NCBI RefSeq assembly: GCF_023148685.1
Contig: NZ_JAHXNL010000001.1
Span: forward strand, 558,001 to 622,000
Length of the DNA stretch: 64,000 bases
Direction of reading: 5' to 3'
Source: Georgenia sp. EYE_87
GTDB lineage: Bacteria > Actinomycetota > Actinomycetes > Actinomycetales > Actinomycetaceae
A program made the translations under genes and the position numbers. Shown here piece by piece: positions 1 through 7,156 of the stretch (within the stretch, counting starts at the first letter, position 1; every line of letters begins with the position of its first letter). Under the pieces are notes generated by a model, which made no database searches, was not told where the DNA came from, and saw only the letters and a program-made list of their open reading frames with translations.

Positions 1-1
1 C

Positions 2-421
2 CTCTCGGTCCGGGAGGCGGCCGTGGCTGCCGTGGAGGCAGACCTGGCGACGTGGTTCGATCGCGCCCCCTTCGCCGAGCCGGTGGCCCGCCTGGGCGCC
101 TACCGGGGCATCACCTCCCTGGGCGCGTTGACGTTGGCCGCTGAGGTCGGGGACTGGCGCCGCTTTCCTACCGCCGGGTCGTTCATGGCCTTCTGCGGGC
201 TCGTCCCCAGCGAGCACTCCTCCGGCGAACGCACCCGCCGCGGGCACATCACCCACGCCGGCAACGTCCACCTACGCACCCAGCTCGTGGAGTCCGCCTG
301 GGCCTACCAGCACGGCCCCCAGCGGATGCGCCTCTCCACGTTCTCAAGGGTGTCGGGCACGCCCCTCCGGCCTCAAGGGTCGCTGCGCGATCGCTGCGCG
401 ACGGCCTCCGGCCGCCCTTGA
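2..421 (+). pseudogene. IS110-family transposase remnant, C-terminal part only
   Basis: The reading frame is open from the left window edge and encodes the C-terminal domain typical of IS110/IS116/IS902 transposases (Transposase_20 type): LGAYRGITSLGALTLAAEVG, then GDWRRFPTAGSFMAFCGLVP, then GHITHAGNVHLRTQLVESAW. The match to the family stops near position 325, after WAYQHGP, and the remaining residues look unrelated, so the last part of the domain is missing. The N-terminal DEDD-type catalytic region lies outside the window or is absent. The nearest GTG (position 23) is inside the domain and is unlikely to be the true start. A decayed insertion sequence next to the 3' end of dgt is the simplest reading; a functional element cannot be excluded at its unseen end but the broken C-terminus argues against it. 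Confidence 0.8.
343..421. repeat. Short direct and inverted repeats at the end of the transposase remnant
   Basis: CTCAAGGGT occurs twice in direct orientation (343-351 and 372-380). TCGCTGCGCGA occurs as two back-to-back copies (380-390 and 391-401). TCAAGGG at 373-379 pairs with CCCTTGA at 415-421. This structure replaces the expected end of the transposase gene and may be a REP-like insertion or the scar of a deletion. The further sequence up to about 480 (ending CCACCACCTTGACAGG) looks like an insertion-sequence end, but no matching partner end is visible. Confidence 0.5.
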
Positions 422-491
422 CCCCGGAGCCTCTGCGCGCCCAAAGCCGGCAATTACGCGGAAATCCACCACCTTGACAGGCCGTTCCACA

Positions 492-1820
492 TCAGTAGAC
501 CGCGGAGAGCATCCCGCAGAGCCGGGCGTGCCACTGCTGCGCGGAGGTGTCCGTGAGCGAGGCGACCTGGTCGATGACCACCCGCAGCCGGGCGGCGTCG
601 TCCCCCGCCTCGCGCCAGTCGGTCGCGAACGGCGCCTCCAGGTGCGCGGGGCCGCTGCCCGCGAGGACGTCGACGAGGTCGAAGATCACCGTGCGCTGCG
701 CCAGGTACAGCGGCTCGTGCTCGCGCGGCGCCATCACGTACAGGGCCGCGACGCCCTTGAGCACCACGATCTCGGCGAGCGTCTCGTCCGGCACGATCAG
801 GTCGGCGTCGTAGCGGGTGAGCGGGCCGGTGCCGTACCGCTCGCGGGTGGCGTCCTCGGCCGCGGCGCAGAAACGCCCGATGAGCTGGCTGGTCAGGTCC
901 TTGAGCCTGGCCAGGTCGCGCCGGGAGCCGTCGTAGGACTGCACCCAGATCGGGTGGCCGATCAGGCGCTCGAGGGCGGCGCCGAGCATGTCGTCGGCCA
1001 CGGGCGGGTCGTACCAGTCCCGCACCTGGGCCACCACCCGGTCCTGCTCCCCGGCGGTGCGCAGGCCCGCCAGGTCGACCCGGCCGCCCACGATGGCGTC
1101 CTCGACGTCGTGCACCGAGTAGGAGATGTCGTCCGCAAGGTCCATCACCTGCGCCTCGAGGCAGCGGTGCCGCTCCGGCGCCCCCTGCCGCAGCCACGCG
1201 AAGACCGGCGCGTCGTCGGCGTACACGCCGAACTTGCGGGTGGCGGAGCCGTCGGGCCGGGGCGGCCCGTCCCCGGCCTGCCAGGGGTACTTCGTGGCGG
1301 CGTCCAGGCTGGCCCGGGTGAGGTTGAGGCCCACGCACGTGCCGTCGTCGGCGAACACCTTCGGCTCGAGGCGGGAGAGCAGCCGGAGGGTCTGCGCGTT
1401 GCCCTCGAAGCCGCCGATGCCGGCGGCCACCTCGTGCAGGGCCCGCTCCCCGTTGTGGCCGAACGGCGGGTGCCCGAGGTCGTGGGAGAGGCAGGCGGTG
1501 TCGACGACGTCCGGGTCGCAGCCGAGCACCTTGCCGAGCTCGCGGCCCACCTGGGCCACCTCGAGCGAGTGGGTCAGGCGGGTGCGGACGAAGTCGTCGC
1601 TGGAGGGGCCGAGCACCTGCGTCTTGGCGCCGAGCCGGCGCAGCGCCGAGGAGTGGAGCACGCGGGCGCGGTCGCGTTCGAACGCCGTCCGGCGGGGGTT
1701 CTTCGGGGCCTCGCTCCACCACCGCTCGCGGTCGCGGCCCGTGTACGCCTCGGGCCCACCGGGGCGGCGCGTGGCCTCGCGGGTCCCCGGGGAGCGGTCG
1801 GGGACAAAGGGGTCGGGCAC
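492..1820 (-). CDS. dgt: Deoxyguanosinetriphosphate triphosphohydrolase-like protein (HD domain)
   Basis: The 442-residue product is a dNTP triphosphohydrolase of the HD superfamily, which removes triphosphate from dNTPs (dGTP in the E. coli enzyme) and so affects nucleotide pools. The metal-binding HD residues are intact: RLTHSLEVAQVGREL near residue 80 and CLSHDLGHPPFGHNGE near residue 110. The length fits the dgt-like family common in actinobacteria. The GTG start is favoured because a TAGGCT hexamer lies exactly six bases upstream, the arrangement expected for a leaderless mRNA. In many actinobacteria dgt sits between dus and dnaG; here dus is 8 kb away, across the maltose cluster, and the downstream side has the transposase remnant. 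Substrate preference cannot be told from sequence. Confidence 0.93.
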   Translation of the reverse strand: MPDPFVPDRSPGTREATRRPGGPEAYTGRDRERWWSEAPKNPRRTAFERDRARVLHSSALRRLGAKTQVLGPSSDDFVRTRLTHSLEVAQVGRELGKVLGCDPDVVDTACLSHDLGHPPFGHNGERALHEVAAGIGGFEGNAQTLRLLSRLEPKVFADDGTCVGLNLTRASLDAATKYPWQAGDGPPRPDGSATRKFGVYADDAPVFAWLRQGAPERHRCLEAQVMDLADDISYSVHDVEDAIVGGRVDLAGLRTAGEQDRVVAQVRDWYDPPVADDMLGAALERLIGHPIWVQSYDGSRRDLARLKDLTSQLIGRFCAAAEDATRERYGTGPLTRYDADLIVPDETLAEIVVLKGVAALYVMAPREHEPLYLAQRTVIFDLVDVLAGSGPAHLEAPFATDWREAGDDAARLRVVIDQVASLTDTSAQQWHARLCGMLSAVY

Positions 1821-1826
1821 GCGGCG

Positions 1827-1832
1827 AGCCTA
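1827..1832 (-). promoter_or_regulatory. Probable -10 hexamer for a leaderless dgt transcript
   Basis: TAGGCT on the minus strand is followed by six bases (CGCCGC) and then the GTG of dgt. TANNNT ending about 6-7 bases before the initiation codon is the known layout of actinobacterial leaderless promoters. No Shine-Dalgarno-like sequence lies upstream of this GTG. Confidence 0.55.
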
Positions 1833-1864
1833 CGTGACGAACGGTGCCATCGGCCCTCGTGAGC

Positions 1865-1870
1865 CACAAT
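1865..1870 (+). promoter_or_regulatory. Possible -10 hexamer for the GH13-like gene
   Basis: CACAAT is followed by six bases (GGGCGG) and GTG at 1877, the same spacing as the leaderless-type starts of dgt and dus in this window. The first base of the hexamer departs from TANNNT, so this is a weaker candidate. Confidence 0.35.
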
Positions 1871-1876
1871 GGGCGG

Positions 1877-3085
1877 GTGACCGACACCGAGACTGACGAC
1901 GCGGGCAGGGCAGAGCCGGCACCTGCGCAGGAGCAGCGCGACCTCGCCCTCGACCGGCTCGGCGAGGTCACCACCACCACGCTCGTGCACCGGGGCGCCC
2001 GCGGCACCCAGCCCTGGTGGCAGCAGGCCGTCGTCTACCAGGTCCTCGGGACGGCGGACCTCGACGCGCTCGCCGCGATGTCGGCCGCGATGTCCCACGT
2101 CGCGCGGCTCGGGGCGAATGCGCTGCTGATCCGCGCCCCCGGGGTCTCCCCCGACGATCCTCACGCGCGGGAGGTCGTGGACGACTTCCTCCGCCGCGCC
2201 CACCAGCGCGGCATCCGCGTGATGGCCTCCTTCATGGGGACCGACGACGGCGGCAAGGACCGTGACGGCTGGCACCTGGCCCGGGCGGCGGCCTGGGTCG
2301 CCCACGGAGTCGACGGCGTCGACCTCGGCGTCAGCCTCGCGGCCGGCGCGCACGACCACGCCGGCATCGACCTCGGTGCGCTCCACGCCCTCGTCGCGGA
2401 CGCGGACGCCGTGCTCACCGGTGCGGTCACCGCCCGGGAGCCCGAGGCCCTGGCCGAGCACCTCCACGAGGACTGGCTGCACGTCACCCGGGACGACCGG
2501 CTCGCCGTCACGCCCTGGGCGTCCGCCCAGCTGCGCGCCGCGATCTCCGACTCCTACCTGCAGCGCGACGCCGTCGGCGCGCCGGCGGGCTGGACCCTGA
2601 CGGATCTCGCCCGCGGGTCCGCGGCGACGTGGGGCCTCGACGCCGAGGCCGCGGGGCGCCGACGACGTGCGGCGACCCTGCTGATGGCCGCTCTGCCGGG
2701 CACCGCGTACGTCCCCCAGGGCGAGGCGGTCGGCATCGCGGCCCGGTCCGACGATCCCGCCGGGACCATCGCCGAGGTGGCCCGTCTCGCCGACGAGCAG
2801 CGCGGCGTCCCGGGGTCGACCTTCGAGCGGTACCGGCAGGCGCTGCGGCTGCGCCGGGAGCTGGCGCTCGGCACCGGTCCCCTGGCGTGGGTCGACGACG
2901 CACCCGGTCCCGAGACGCTGGCCTTCCTCAACCGGGAGGTGCTGGTGCTGACGAACCTGTCCGAGCGGGACGTGCTGGTGCCGGTCGCGCGGGAGATCCT
3001 GCACGCCAGCGACGAGCTGCTCGGCCCCCGCGAAGGGGTCGTGAACCTGCCCCCGGACACGACCGTGTGGATCTCGCTCGCCTGA
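1877..3085 (+). CDS. GH13-like protein without catalytic residues (pseudo-alpha-glucosidase)
   Basis: The product (about 402 residues) is a shortened, divergent relative of the alpha-glucosidase encoded at 8431-10182. It can be aligned by eye: WWQQAVVYQV with WWRHAVIYQV near the start, GVDGVDLGVSL with GVDGFRVDVAH, ATLLMAALPGTAYVPQGEAVG with the matching TLLMLGLPGSAYLYQGEELG, and a shared end (VLTNL, then DTTVW). The catalytic Asp is Gly (residue 151), the acid/base Glu is Gly (182), the conserved HD pair is Leu-Ala (244-245), and the DLVPNHTS loop is gone. It is therefore unlikely to hydrolyse glycosides; a binding, regulatory or structural role is possible but unproven. The frame is intact over 1.2 kb, so it looks selected rather than decayed. 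GTG codons at 1844 and 1859 are alternative starts. Confidence 0.75.
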   Translation: MTDTETDDAGRAEPAPAQEQRDLALDRLGEVTTTTLVHRGARGTQPWWQQAVVYQVLGTADLDALAAMSAAMSHVARLGANALLIRAPGVSPDDPHAREVVDDFLRRAHQRGIRVMASFMGTDDGGKDRDGWHLARAAAWVAHGVDGVDLGVSLAAGAHDHAGIDLGALHALVADADAVLTGAVTAREPEALAEHLHEDWLHVTRDDRLAVTPWASAQLRAAISDSYLQRDAVGAPAGWTLTDLARGSAATWGLDAEAAGRRRRAATLLMAALPGTAYVPQGEAVGIAARSDDPAGTIAEVARLADEQRGVPGSTFERYRQALRLRRELALGTGPLAWVDDAPGPETLAFLNREVLVLTNLSERDVLVPVAREILHASDELLGPREGVVNLPPDTTVWISLA

Positions 3086-3100
3086 CGGCCCGGGGCGGGA

Positions 3101-3991
3101 TCAGCCCTTGACCGCGCCCGCCGTCAGCCCGCCGACGATGTAGCGCTGCAGCACGAGGAACAGCACGAGGACCGGCAGCGCGCTGATCACCGCGCCGGCG
3201 GCGAACAGGCCCCAGTTGGCGTCCAGCAGCGACGACACCCAGCCGTAGAGGCCCACCGCGAGCGTCCAGTTCTGCTCCGACTGCAGGATCACGCGGGCGA
3301 TGACGAAGTCGGAGAACGTGCTGATGAAGGACAGCAGCCCGACCACCGCGAGGATCGGCGCGACCAGGCGCAGGATGATCGTCCAGTAGATCTGGGCGTG
3401 CGACGCGCCGTCGATCTTGGCGGCCTCGTCCAGCTCGCGCGGGACGGTGTTGAAGAACCCGTACATGAGGAACGTGTTCACCCCGAGCGCCCCGCCGAGG
3501 TACACGCAGATCAGCCCGATCTGGCTGTTCAGCCCGAGCACCGGCACGACGTTCCGCAGGCCCAGCAGCAGGAGGAAGATGGCCACGAACGCCAGGATCT
3601 GCGGGAACATCTGGATCACGAGCAGCGCCATCAGGCCGACCCGCCGCCCGGTGAACCGGAACCGCGAGAACGCGTACGCGGCCGCCGCCCCCATCAGGAC
3701 GGTGCCGACGGCGGTGACCGTGCCGATGAAGAGGGTGTTGCGCACCCAGGTCCAGAAGTAGGTGCCGTTGAGCTCGGCGTAGTTGGCGCCGCTGACCTCG
3801 CTGAAGAGGGCGTTGGAGCCGGTCAGGGTGCCGCCCGGGTTGAACGAGGCGGAGAGGACGTAGACGATCGGGAACGCCGCGTAGACGACCGCGACGACGC
3901 CGACGAGGTGCCGCCAGCCGATCTCGCTGAACCAGCGCGCGCGGCTGACCCGGTTGGCCGGCGCCGCCGTGGGGACAGGTGCGGTGGCCAT
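3101..3991 (-). CDS. malG: Maltose/maltodextrin ABC transporter permease MalG
   Basis: The 296-residue protein is a MalG-type inner-membrane permease of a carbohydrate ABC importer (CUT1 family). About six membrane segments are visible, beginning with HLVGVVAVVYAAFPIVYVLS, and the cytoplasmic EAA loop that docks the ATPase is intact (EAAKIDGASHAQIYWTIILR, near residue 190). The ATG start overlaps nothing and lies one base beyond the malF stop codon, so translation is probably coupled. It is the last gene of malE-malF-malG and converges with the GH13-like gene across 15 bp. No MsiK/MalK-type ATPase is encoded nearby; in actinobacteria a shared ATPase elsewhere in the genome usually serves such importers. 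Confidence 0.93.
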   Translation of the reverse strand: MATAPVPTAAPANRVSRARWFSEIGWRHLVGVVAVVYAAFPIVYVLSASFNPGGTLTGSNALFSEVSGANYAELNGTYFWTWVRNTLFIGTVTAVGTVLMGAAAAYAFSRFRFTGRRVGLMALLVIQMFPQILAFVAIFLLLLGLRNVVPVLGLNSQIGLICVYLGGALGVNTFLMYGFFNTVPRELDEAAKIDGASHAQIYWTIILRLVAPILAVVGLLSFISTFSDFVIARVILQSEQNWTLAVGLYGWVSSLLDANWGLFAAGAVISALPVLVLFLVLQRYIVGGLTAGAVKG

Positions 3992-3992
3992 G

Positions 3993-5606
3993 TCAGTTGA
4001 TCTCCTCGAGCGAACGGGTGCGGCGGAAGCTGATCACGGAGATGGTCGCGACGATCAGGAAGATGACGATCGACAGGGCGCTGGCGAGGCCGTAGTCCTT
4101 GGTGGCCCCGCCGTCGAGGCCGGAGATCGAGTAGACCATCGAGATCAAGATGTCCGTGTGCCCGATGGGCACCGACGCGTCCGCCATGCGCGGGCCGCCG
4201 CCGGTCAGCATGTAGATCAGGTTGAAGTTGTTGAAGTTGAAGGCGAACGAGGAGATCAGCAGCGGCGCGGTCGAGACCATGAGCAGGGGCAGGATCACGG
4301 AGCGCCAGGTGCGGAAGCGGCCGGCGCCGTCGATCTTCGCGGCCTCGAGCACGTCCTTCGGGATCGACTGCAGGGCGCCGGTGCAGATGAGGAACATGTA
4401 GGGGAAGCCCAGCCACAGGTTCACGCCGAGGACGGACAGCTTCGCCAGCCACGGGTCGGTGAGCCACGGGATCTCCGCCCCGCCCAGCAGCACGGAGTTG
4501 ATGAAGCCGAAGCGGCGGTTGAGCAGCCCGGACCACAGCAGCGCGGCGAGGAAGCCGGGGAAGGCGTAGGGCAGGATCAGCAGCGTCCGGTAGATCTTGC
4601 GGCCGCGCACCCGCTCGTCGTTGAAGACCATCGCGAGGAACAGGCCGAGCAGGAACGTGGTCGCCACGGACAGCACGGCGAACGAGACGGTCCACAGCAG
4701 CACCTGCAGGAACGGGCCCGAGTAGCGGGCGTCGCCGAACGCGGTGGCGAAGTTCTCCAGGCCGACGAAGACCTTCCAGCCCACCGGCAGCGTGGTGCCG
4801 TCGGGGGCCTGGAACATGCCGTCGTCGTTGGGGGTGTAGACGGTCCCGGTGAGGGTGTCCGTCATCGTGTCGGCGGCCTCGTCGTACGTCAGGGTGGAGA
4901 CGAAGACGTACCCGTTGCGCGCGTCCTGCGTGCGGACCGAGCCGTCGGCGGGGTCCTGGGAGACCGGGACGCGCAGCGCGGTGACCTCGGCCTGGCGCTC
5001 GAGCACCTGCTGGCGCGGGAGCAGCTCGTAGCCGGGCACCTCCGTGATGGCCCCGTCGGAGACGGTGGCGTCGTCGGCGTTCTCGAGCGGGGTGTCGGCC
5101 CTGCCGACCCGCACCTCGCCGTCGTCGACGATCGCGAAGGCCAGCTCGCCGCCGTCGTCGAGCACGACGAGCGGGTAGGCCGCCGAGCCCTCGACGCGGC
5201 GCTCGTTCTGGATGAGGAGGGCCGCGACGGCGTCCTCCTTGGTGGAGTTGTGGCCGTCGCCGTAGTTGGTCAGCGCCACGTACCCGGTGTAGGCCACGAC
5301 GAAGACCTGGTAGACGAGCAGGAACGCCAGCCCGGGGAGCAGGTACTTCATCGGCAGCGTGCGCCGCGAGAAGTACACGTAGTCGGCGGTCAGGACCAGC
5401 GCGATCATCACGCCCATCACGCCGTAGGACTCGGCCGCCCAGGCGGCCAGGATCACGTAGACGCCGAAGGCGTTGACCAGCGCCATCAGCACGACCTTGG
5501 CGATGAAACCTCGGCTGAAGGTGTTTGCGTGCGAGCTGCGCGGGGCGGGCGGCGCGGGCCGTCGCGCGTCCTCGACCTGTCGCTCCACGTCGGTGCGGGC
5601 GCTCAT
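3993..5606 (-). CDS. malF: Maltose/maltodextrin ABC transporter permease MalF
   Basis: The 537-residue membrane protein is MalF-like: hydrophobic segments at the N-terminus (to about residue 120), a large extracytoplasmic loop of roughly 150 residues corresponding to the MalF P2 region that contacts the binding protein, and then the permease core with the EAA motif EAAKIDGAGRFRTWRSVILP near residue 430. The ATG is preceded by GGAGGT at a good distance. It follows malE after a 117-bp gap holding several hairpins and is followed directly by malG. With MalE and MalG it should form the maltodextrin uptake pore in the cytoplasmic membrane. Confidence 0.93.
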   Translation of the reverse strand: MSARTDVERQVEDARRPAPPAPRSSHANTFSRGFIAKVVLMALVNAFGVYVILAAWAAESYGVMGVMIALVLTADYVYFSRRTLPMKYLLPGLAFLLVYQVFVVAYTGYVALTNYGDGHNSTKEDAVAALLIQNERRVEGSAAYPLVVLDDGGELAFAIVDDGEVRVGRADTPLENADDATVSDGAITEVPGYELLPRQQVLERQAEVTALRVPVSQDPADGSVRTQDARNGYVFVSTLTYDEAADTMTDTLTGTVYTPNDDGMFQAPDGTTLPVGWKVFVGLENFATAFGDARYSGPFLQVLLWTVSFAVLSVATTFLLGLFLAMVFNDERVRGRKIYRTLLILPYAFPGFLAALLWSGLLNRRFGFINSVLLGGAEIPWLTDPWLAKLSVLGVNLWLGFPYMFLICTGALQSIPKDVLEAAKIDGAGRFRTWRSVILPLLMVSTAPLLISSFAFNFNNFNLIYMLTGGGPRMADASVPIGHTDILISMVYSISGLDGGATKDYGLASALSIVIFLIVATISVISFRRTRSLEEIN

Positions 5607-5617
5607 GTGGGACCTCC

Positions 5618-5665
5618 GTCAGGCGCGTCGTCGCCTGACCGTTCGCGGGGGTCGTCGTCGACCCC
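5618..5665 (-). repeat. Two small inverted repeats in the malE-malF gap
   Basis: GTCAGGCG (5618-5625) pairs with CGCCTGAC (5632-5639), and GGGGTC (5648-5653) pairs with GACCCC (5660-5665). They sit between the larger hairpin after malE and the malF ribosome-binding site, and could contribute to mRNA stability or translational control. Significance is uncertain in such GC-rich DNA. Confidence 0.4.
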
Positions 5666-5680
5666 GGGGTAGGTGCAGCC

Positions 5681-5716
5681 CGGGCGGGCGCGCGGCGAGA
5701 GCCGCGCACCCGCCCG
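5681..5716 (-). terminator. Strong stem-loop between malE and malF
   Basis: Two 16-base arms (5681-5696 and 5701-5716) pair with a single G/T exception around a four-base loop. The stem begins 7 bp after the malE stop codon on the transcribed strand and has no T-run after it. Because malF and malG lie downstream on the same strand, the likely effect is partial termination or 3'-end protection, giving more malE than malFG mRNA, as known for other binding-protein operons. The function is inferred. Confidence 0.6.
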
Positions 5717-5723
5717 GTCTCGG

Positions 5724-6968
5724 TCAGGAGGCGTCGAGCGCGCCCTGGATGTCGGCGACCATCTTCTCCCAGGCCGCCACCGGCTCCTGCGAGCCGCTGA
5801 TGATCGCGGCCTCGGTCACGCCCCAGAAGGACCAGACGGACCCCATCTCCGGGATGGAGGGCATCGGCACGGCACCGGTGCCGACCTCGCGGAAGCCGGC
5901 GGTGACCGGGTCGGAGGAGGCGGCGTCGGCCGCGGCGATCAGGGCCGGGGGCCGGTCACCCGCCTCGTAGAGCGCGAGCTGCGCCTCCTCGGTGGACATG
6001 AAGTTGACCAGGAAGTCGTTGGCGAGCAGGGCGTTGTCGCTCTGCGCGTTGACGTAGAACCCCTGCACGCCCGCGAACGGCTGGGCGGGCTCGCCACCGG
6101 CGCTCGGGATCGGGTCGACGGCCAGCTCGAGGCCCTCGAAGCTGGCGACCATCCACGGACCGCCGATGATGAACGGCGACTCGCCGTTGGCGAATGCCTC
6201 CACGGCGATGTCGTAGGTGATGGCGGTGTCCAGCGTGCCTGCCTCGCCCTGCGCGGCGAGCCACTCCGCGAACGCGTTGCCGCCCTCCCCGCCGAGCGCG
6301 AGCTCGGGGGCGTACGAGCCGTCCTCGTTCTGCACGAACACCGGCGCCCCGAAGGAGGTCTGCATCGGGTACATGGTGTACGGGTCGCCCTCCTCGCCCA
6401 CCTGGATGAGGATCGGGTAGGGCGTCCCGGCGGCCTGGCCGGCGGCGACCGCGTCGTCCCAGGTGGCGGGCGCCTCGGGGGCGAGCGCCGTGTTGCGGAT
6501 GAGGCCGATGTTCTCCACCGCGTAGGGCAGGCCGTAGACCTGGCCGTCCTGCGTGAAGGCCTCGACGGCGACGGTCTCGAACTCGCCGGCCTTGTCGCCC
6601 AGCTCGATCGGGGCGACGACGCCGTTGGCGGTCATCTCGCCCAGCCAGTCGTGCGCACCGACCGTGATGTCCGGGCCCTCGCCGGTGGGGACCTGGGCGA
6701 GGAAGTCCGCCCGGATGTCCTCGAAGTTCTTCAGGACGGTCTCGACGGTGGCGCCGGTCTCCTCCTCGAACGCGGCGGCGGCGGCCTCGACGGCCGCCTG
6801 ACGGGTCTCGTCGACCCAGATGGTGAGCGTCCCGCCGTCGCCGGCGGCCGCGGAGGTCTCTCCGGCGGCCGGCTCCGCGGTGGTGTCCGCCTCGGGGCTC
6901 TCGCCCCCGCAGGCGGCCAGGGCCATGGTCATGCCGACCGCGGCCGCAAGGGTGATGCTCCGTCGCAT
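5724..6968 (-). CDS. malE: Maltose/maltodextrin-binding lipoprotein MalE
   Basis: This is the extracytoplasmic solute-binding protein (about 414 residues) of the importer. It begins MRRSITLAAAVGMTMALAAC, a lipoprotein signal peptide with lipobox LAAC and cysteine about residue 20, then a Gly/Glu/Ala-rich linker and a MalE-family fold (TLTIWVDETRQAAVEAAAAA, EGPDITVGAHDWLGEM, YGLPYAVENIGLIRN, PFIIGGPWMVASFEG). The ATG at 6968 was chosen over an upstream in-frame ATG at 7049 because it gives a proper signal peptide and has AGGAG nine bases upstream. It is the first gene of malEFG, divergent from malR, and its promoter carries probable MalR repeats. Confidence 0.94.
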   Translation of the reverse strand: MRRSITLAAAVGMTMALAACGGESPEADTTAEPAAGETSAAAGDGGTLTIWVDETRQAAVEAAAAAFEEETGATVETVLKNFEDIRADFLAQVPTGEGPDITVGAHDWLGEMTANGVVAPIELGDKAGEFETVAVEAFTQDGQVYGLPYAVENIGLIRNTALAPEAPATWDDAVAAGQAAGTPYPILIQVGEEGDPYTMYPMQTSFGAPVFVQNEDGSYAPELALGGEGGNAFAEWLAAQGEAGTLDTAITYDIAVEAFANGESPFIIGGPWMVASFEGLELAVDPIPSAGGEPAQPFAGVQGFYVNAQSDNALLANDFLVNFMSTEEAQLALYEAGDRPPALIAAADAASSDPVTAGFREVGTGAVPMPSIPEMGSVWSFWGVTEAAIISGSQEPVAAWEKMVADIQGALDAS

Positions 6969-7045
6969 CTTCGTCTCCTGTGAGATTGGTGGGATATTCA
7001 GTCGCGGGTGCCCCGTCGGAGGACGGAACCGGTCCGGATGACTGG

Positions 7046-7074
7046 ACACTAAACCGCGAGGTAGCGAAGTTGCA
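7046..7074 (-). promoter_or_regulatory. malEFG promoter
   Basis: On the minus strand TTGCAA (7069-7074) is followed after 18 bases by TAGTGT (7046-7051), a good -35/-10 pair for the housekeeping sigma factor. The start codon of malE lies about 78 bp further on. The -35 lies inside the first of the three presumed MalR repeats, so repressor binding would block it. Confidence 0.6.
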
Positions 7075-7095
7075 ACTACTTGCAGTAACTTTCAG
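7069..7095. promoter_or_regulatory. Three helically phased MalR-type repeats in the malE-malR gap
   Basis: GTTGCAA (7069), CTTGCAG (7079) and CTTTCAG (7089) are direct repeats spaced exactly 10 bp, one turn of DNA. AGTTGCAACT at 7068-7077 is in addition a perfect palindrome. From memory, CTTGCAG-type repeats are the sites bound by MalR/Reg1 in Streptomyces maltose operons; the resemblance supports but does not prove binding by the adjacent LacI-family protein. Confidence 0.6.
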
Positions 7096-7156
7096 ACAAC
7101 AGTTTCATCGTCAGGCGCGCACCGCGGCGCGCCAGTAGGAGAAAGCCGGGTCTGCC

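Noticed and set aside
3954-5672. Long plus-strand open frame opposite malF
   Set aside because: Translation is rich in Gly/Asp/Arg/His without any fold, and malF on the other strand has complete permease motifs.
6969-7049. Longer MalE start at 7049
   Set aside because: It would place 27 hydrophilic residues before the lipoprotein signal peptide; the ATG at 6968 has its own ribosome-binding site and a correct signal.
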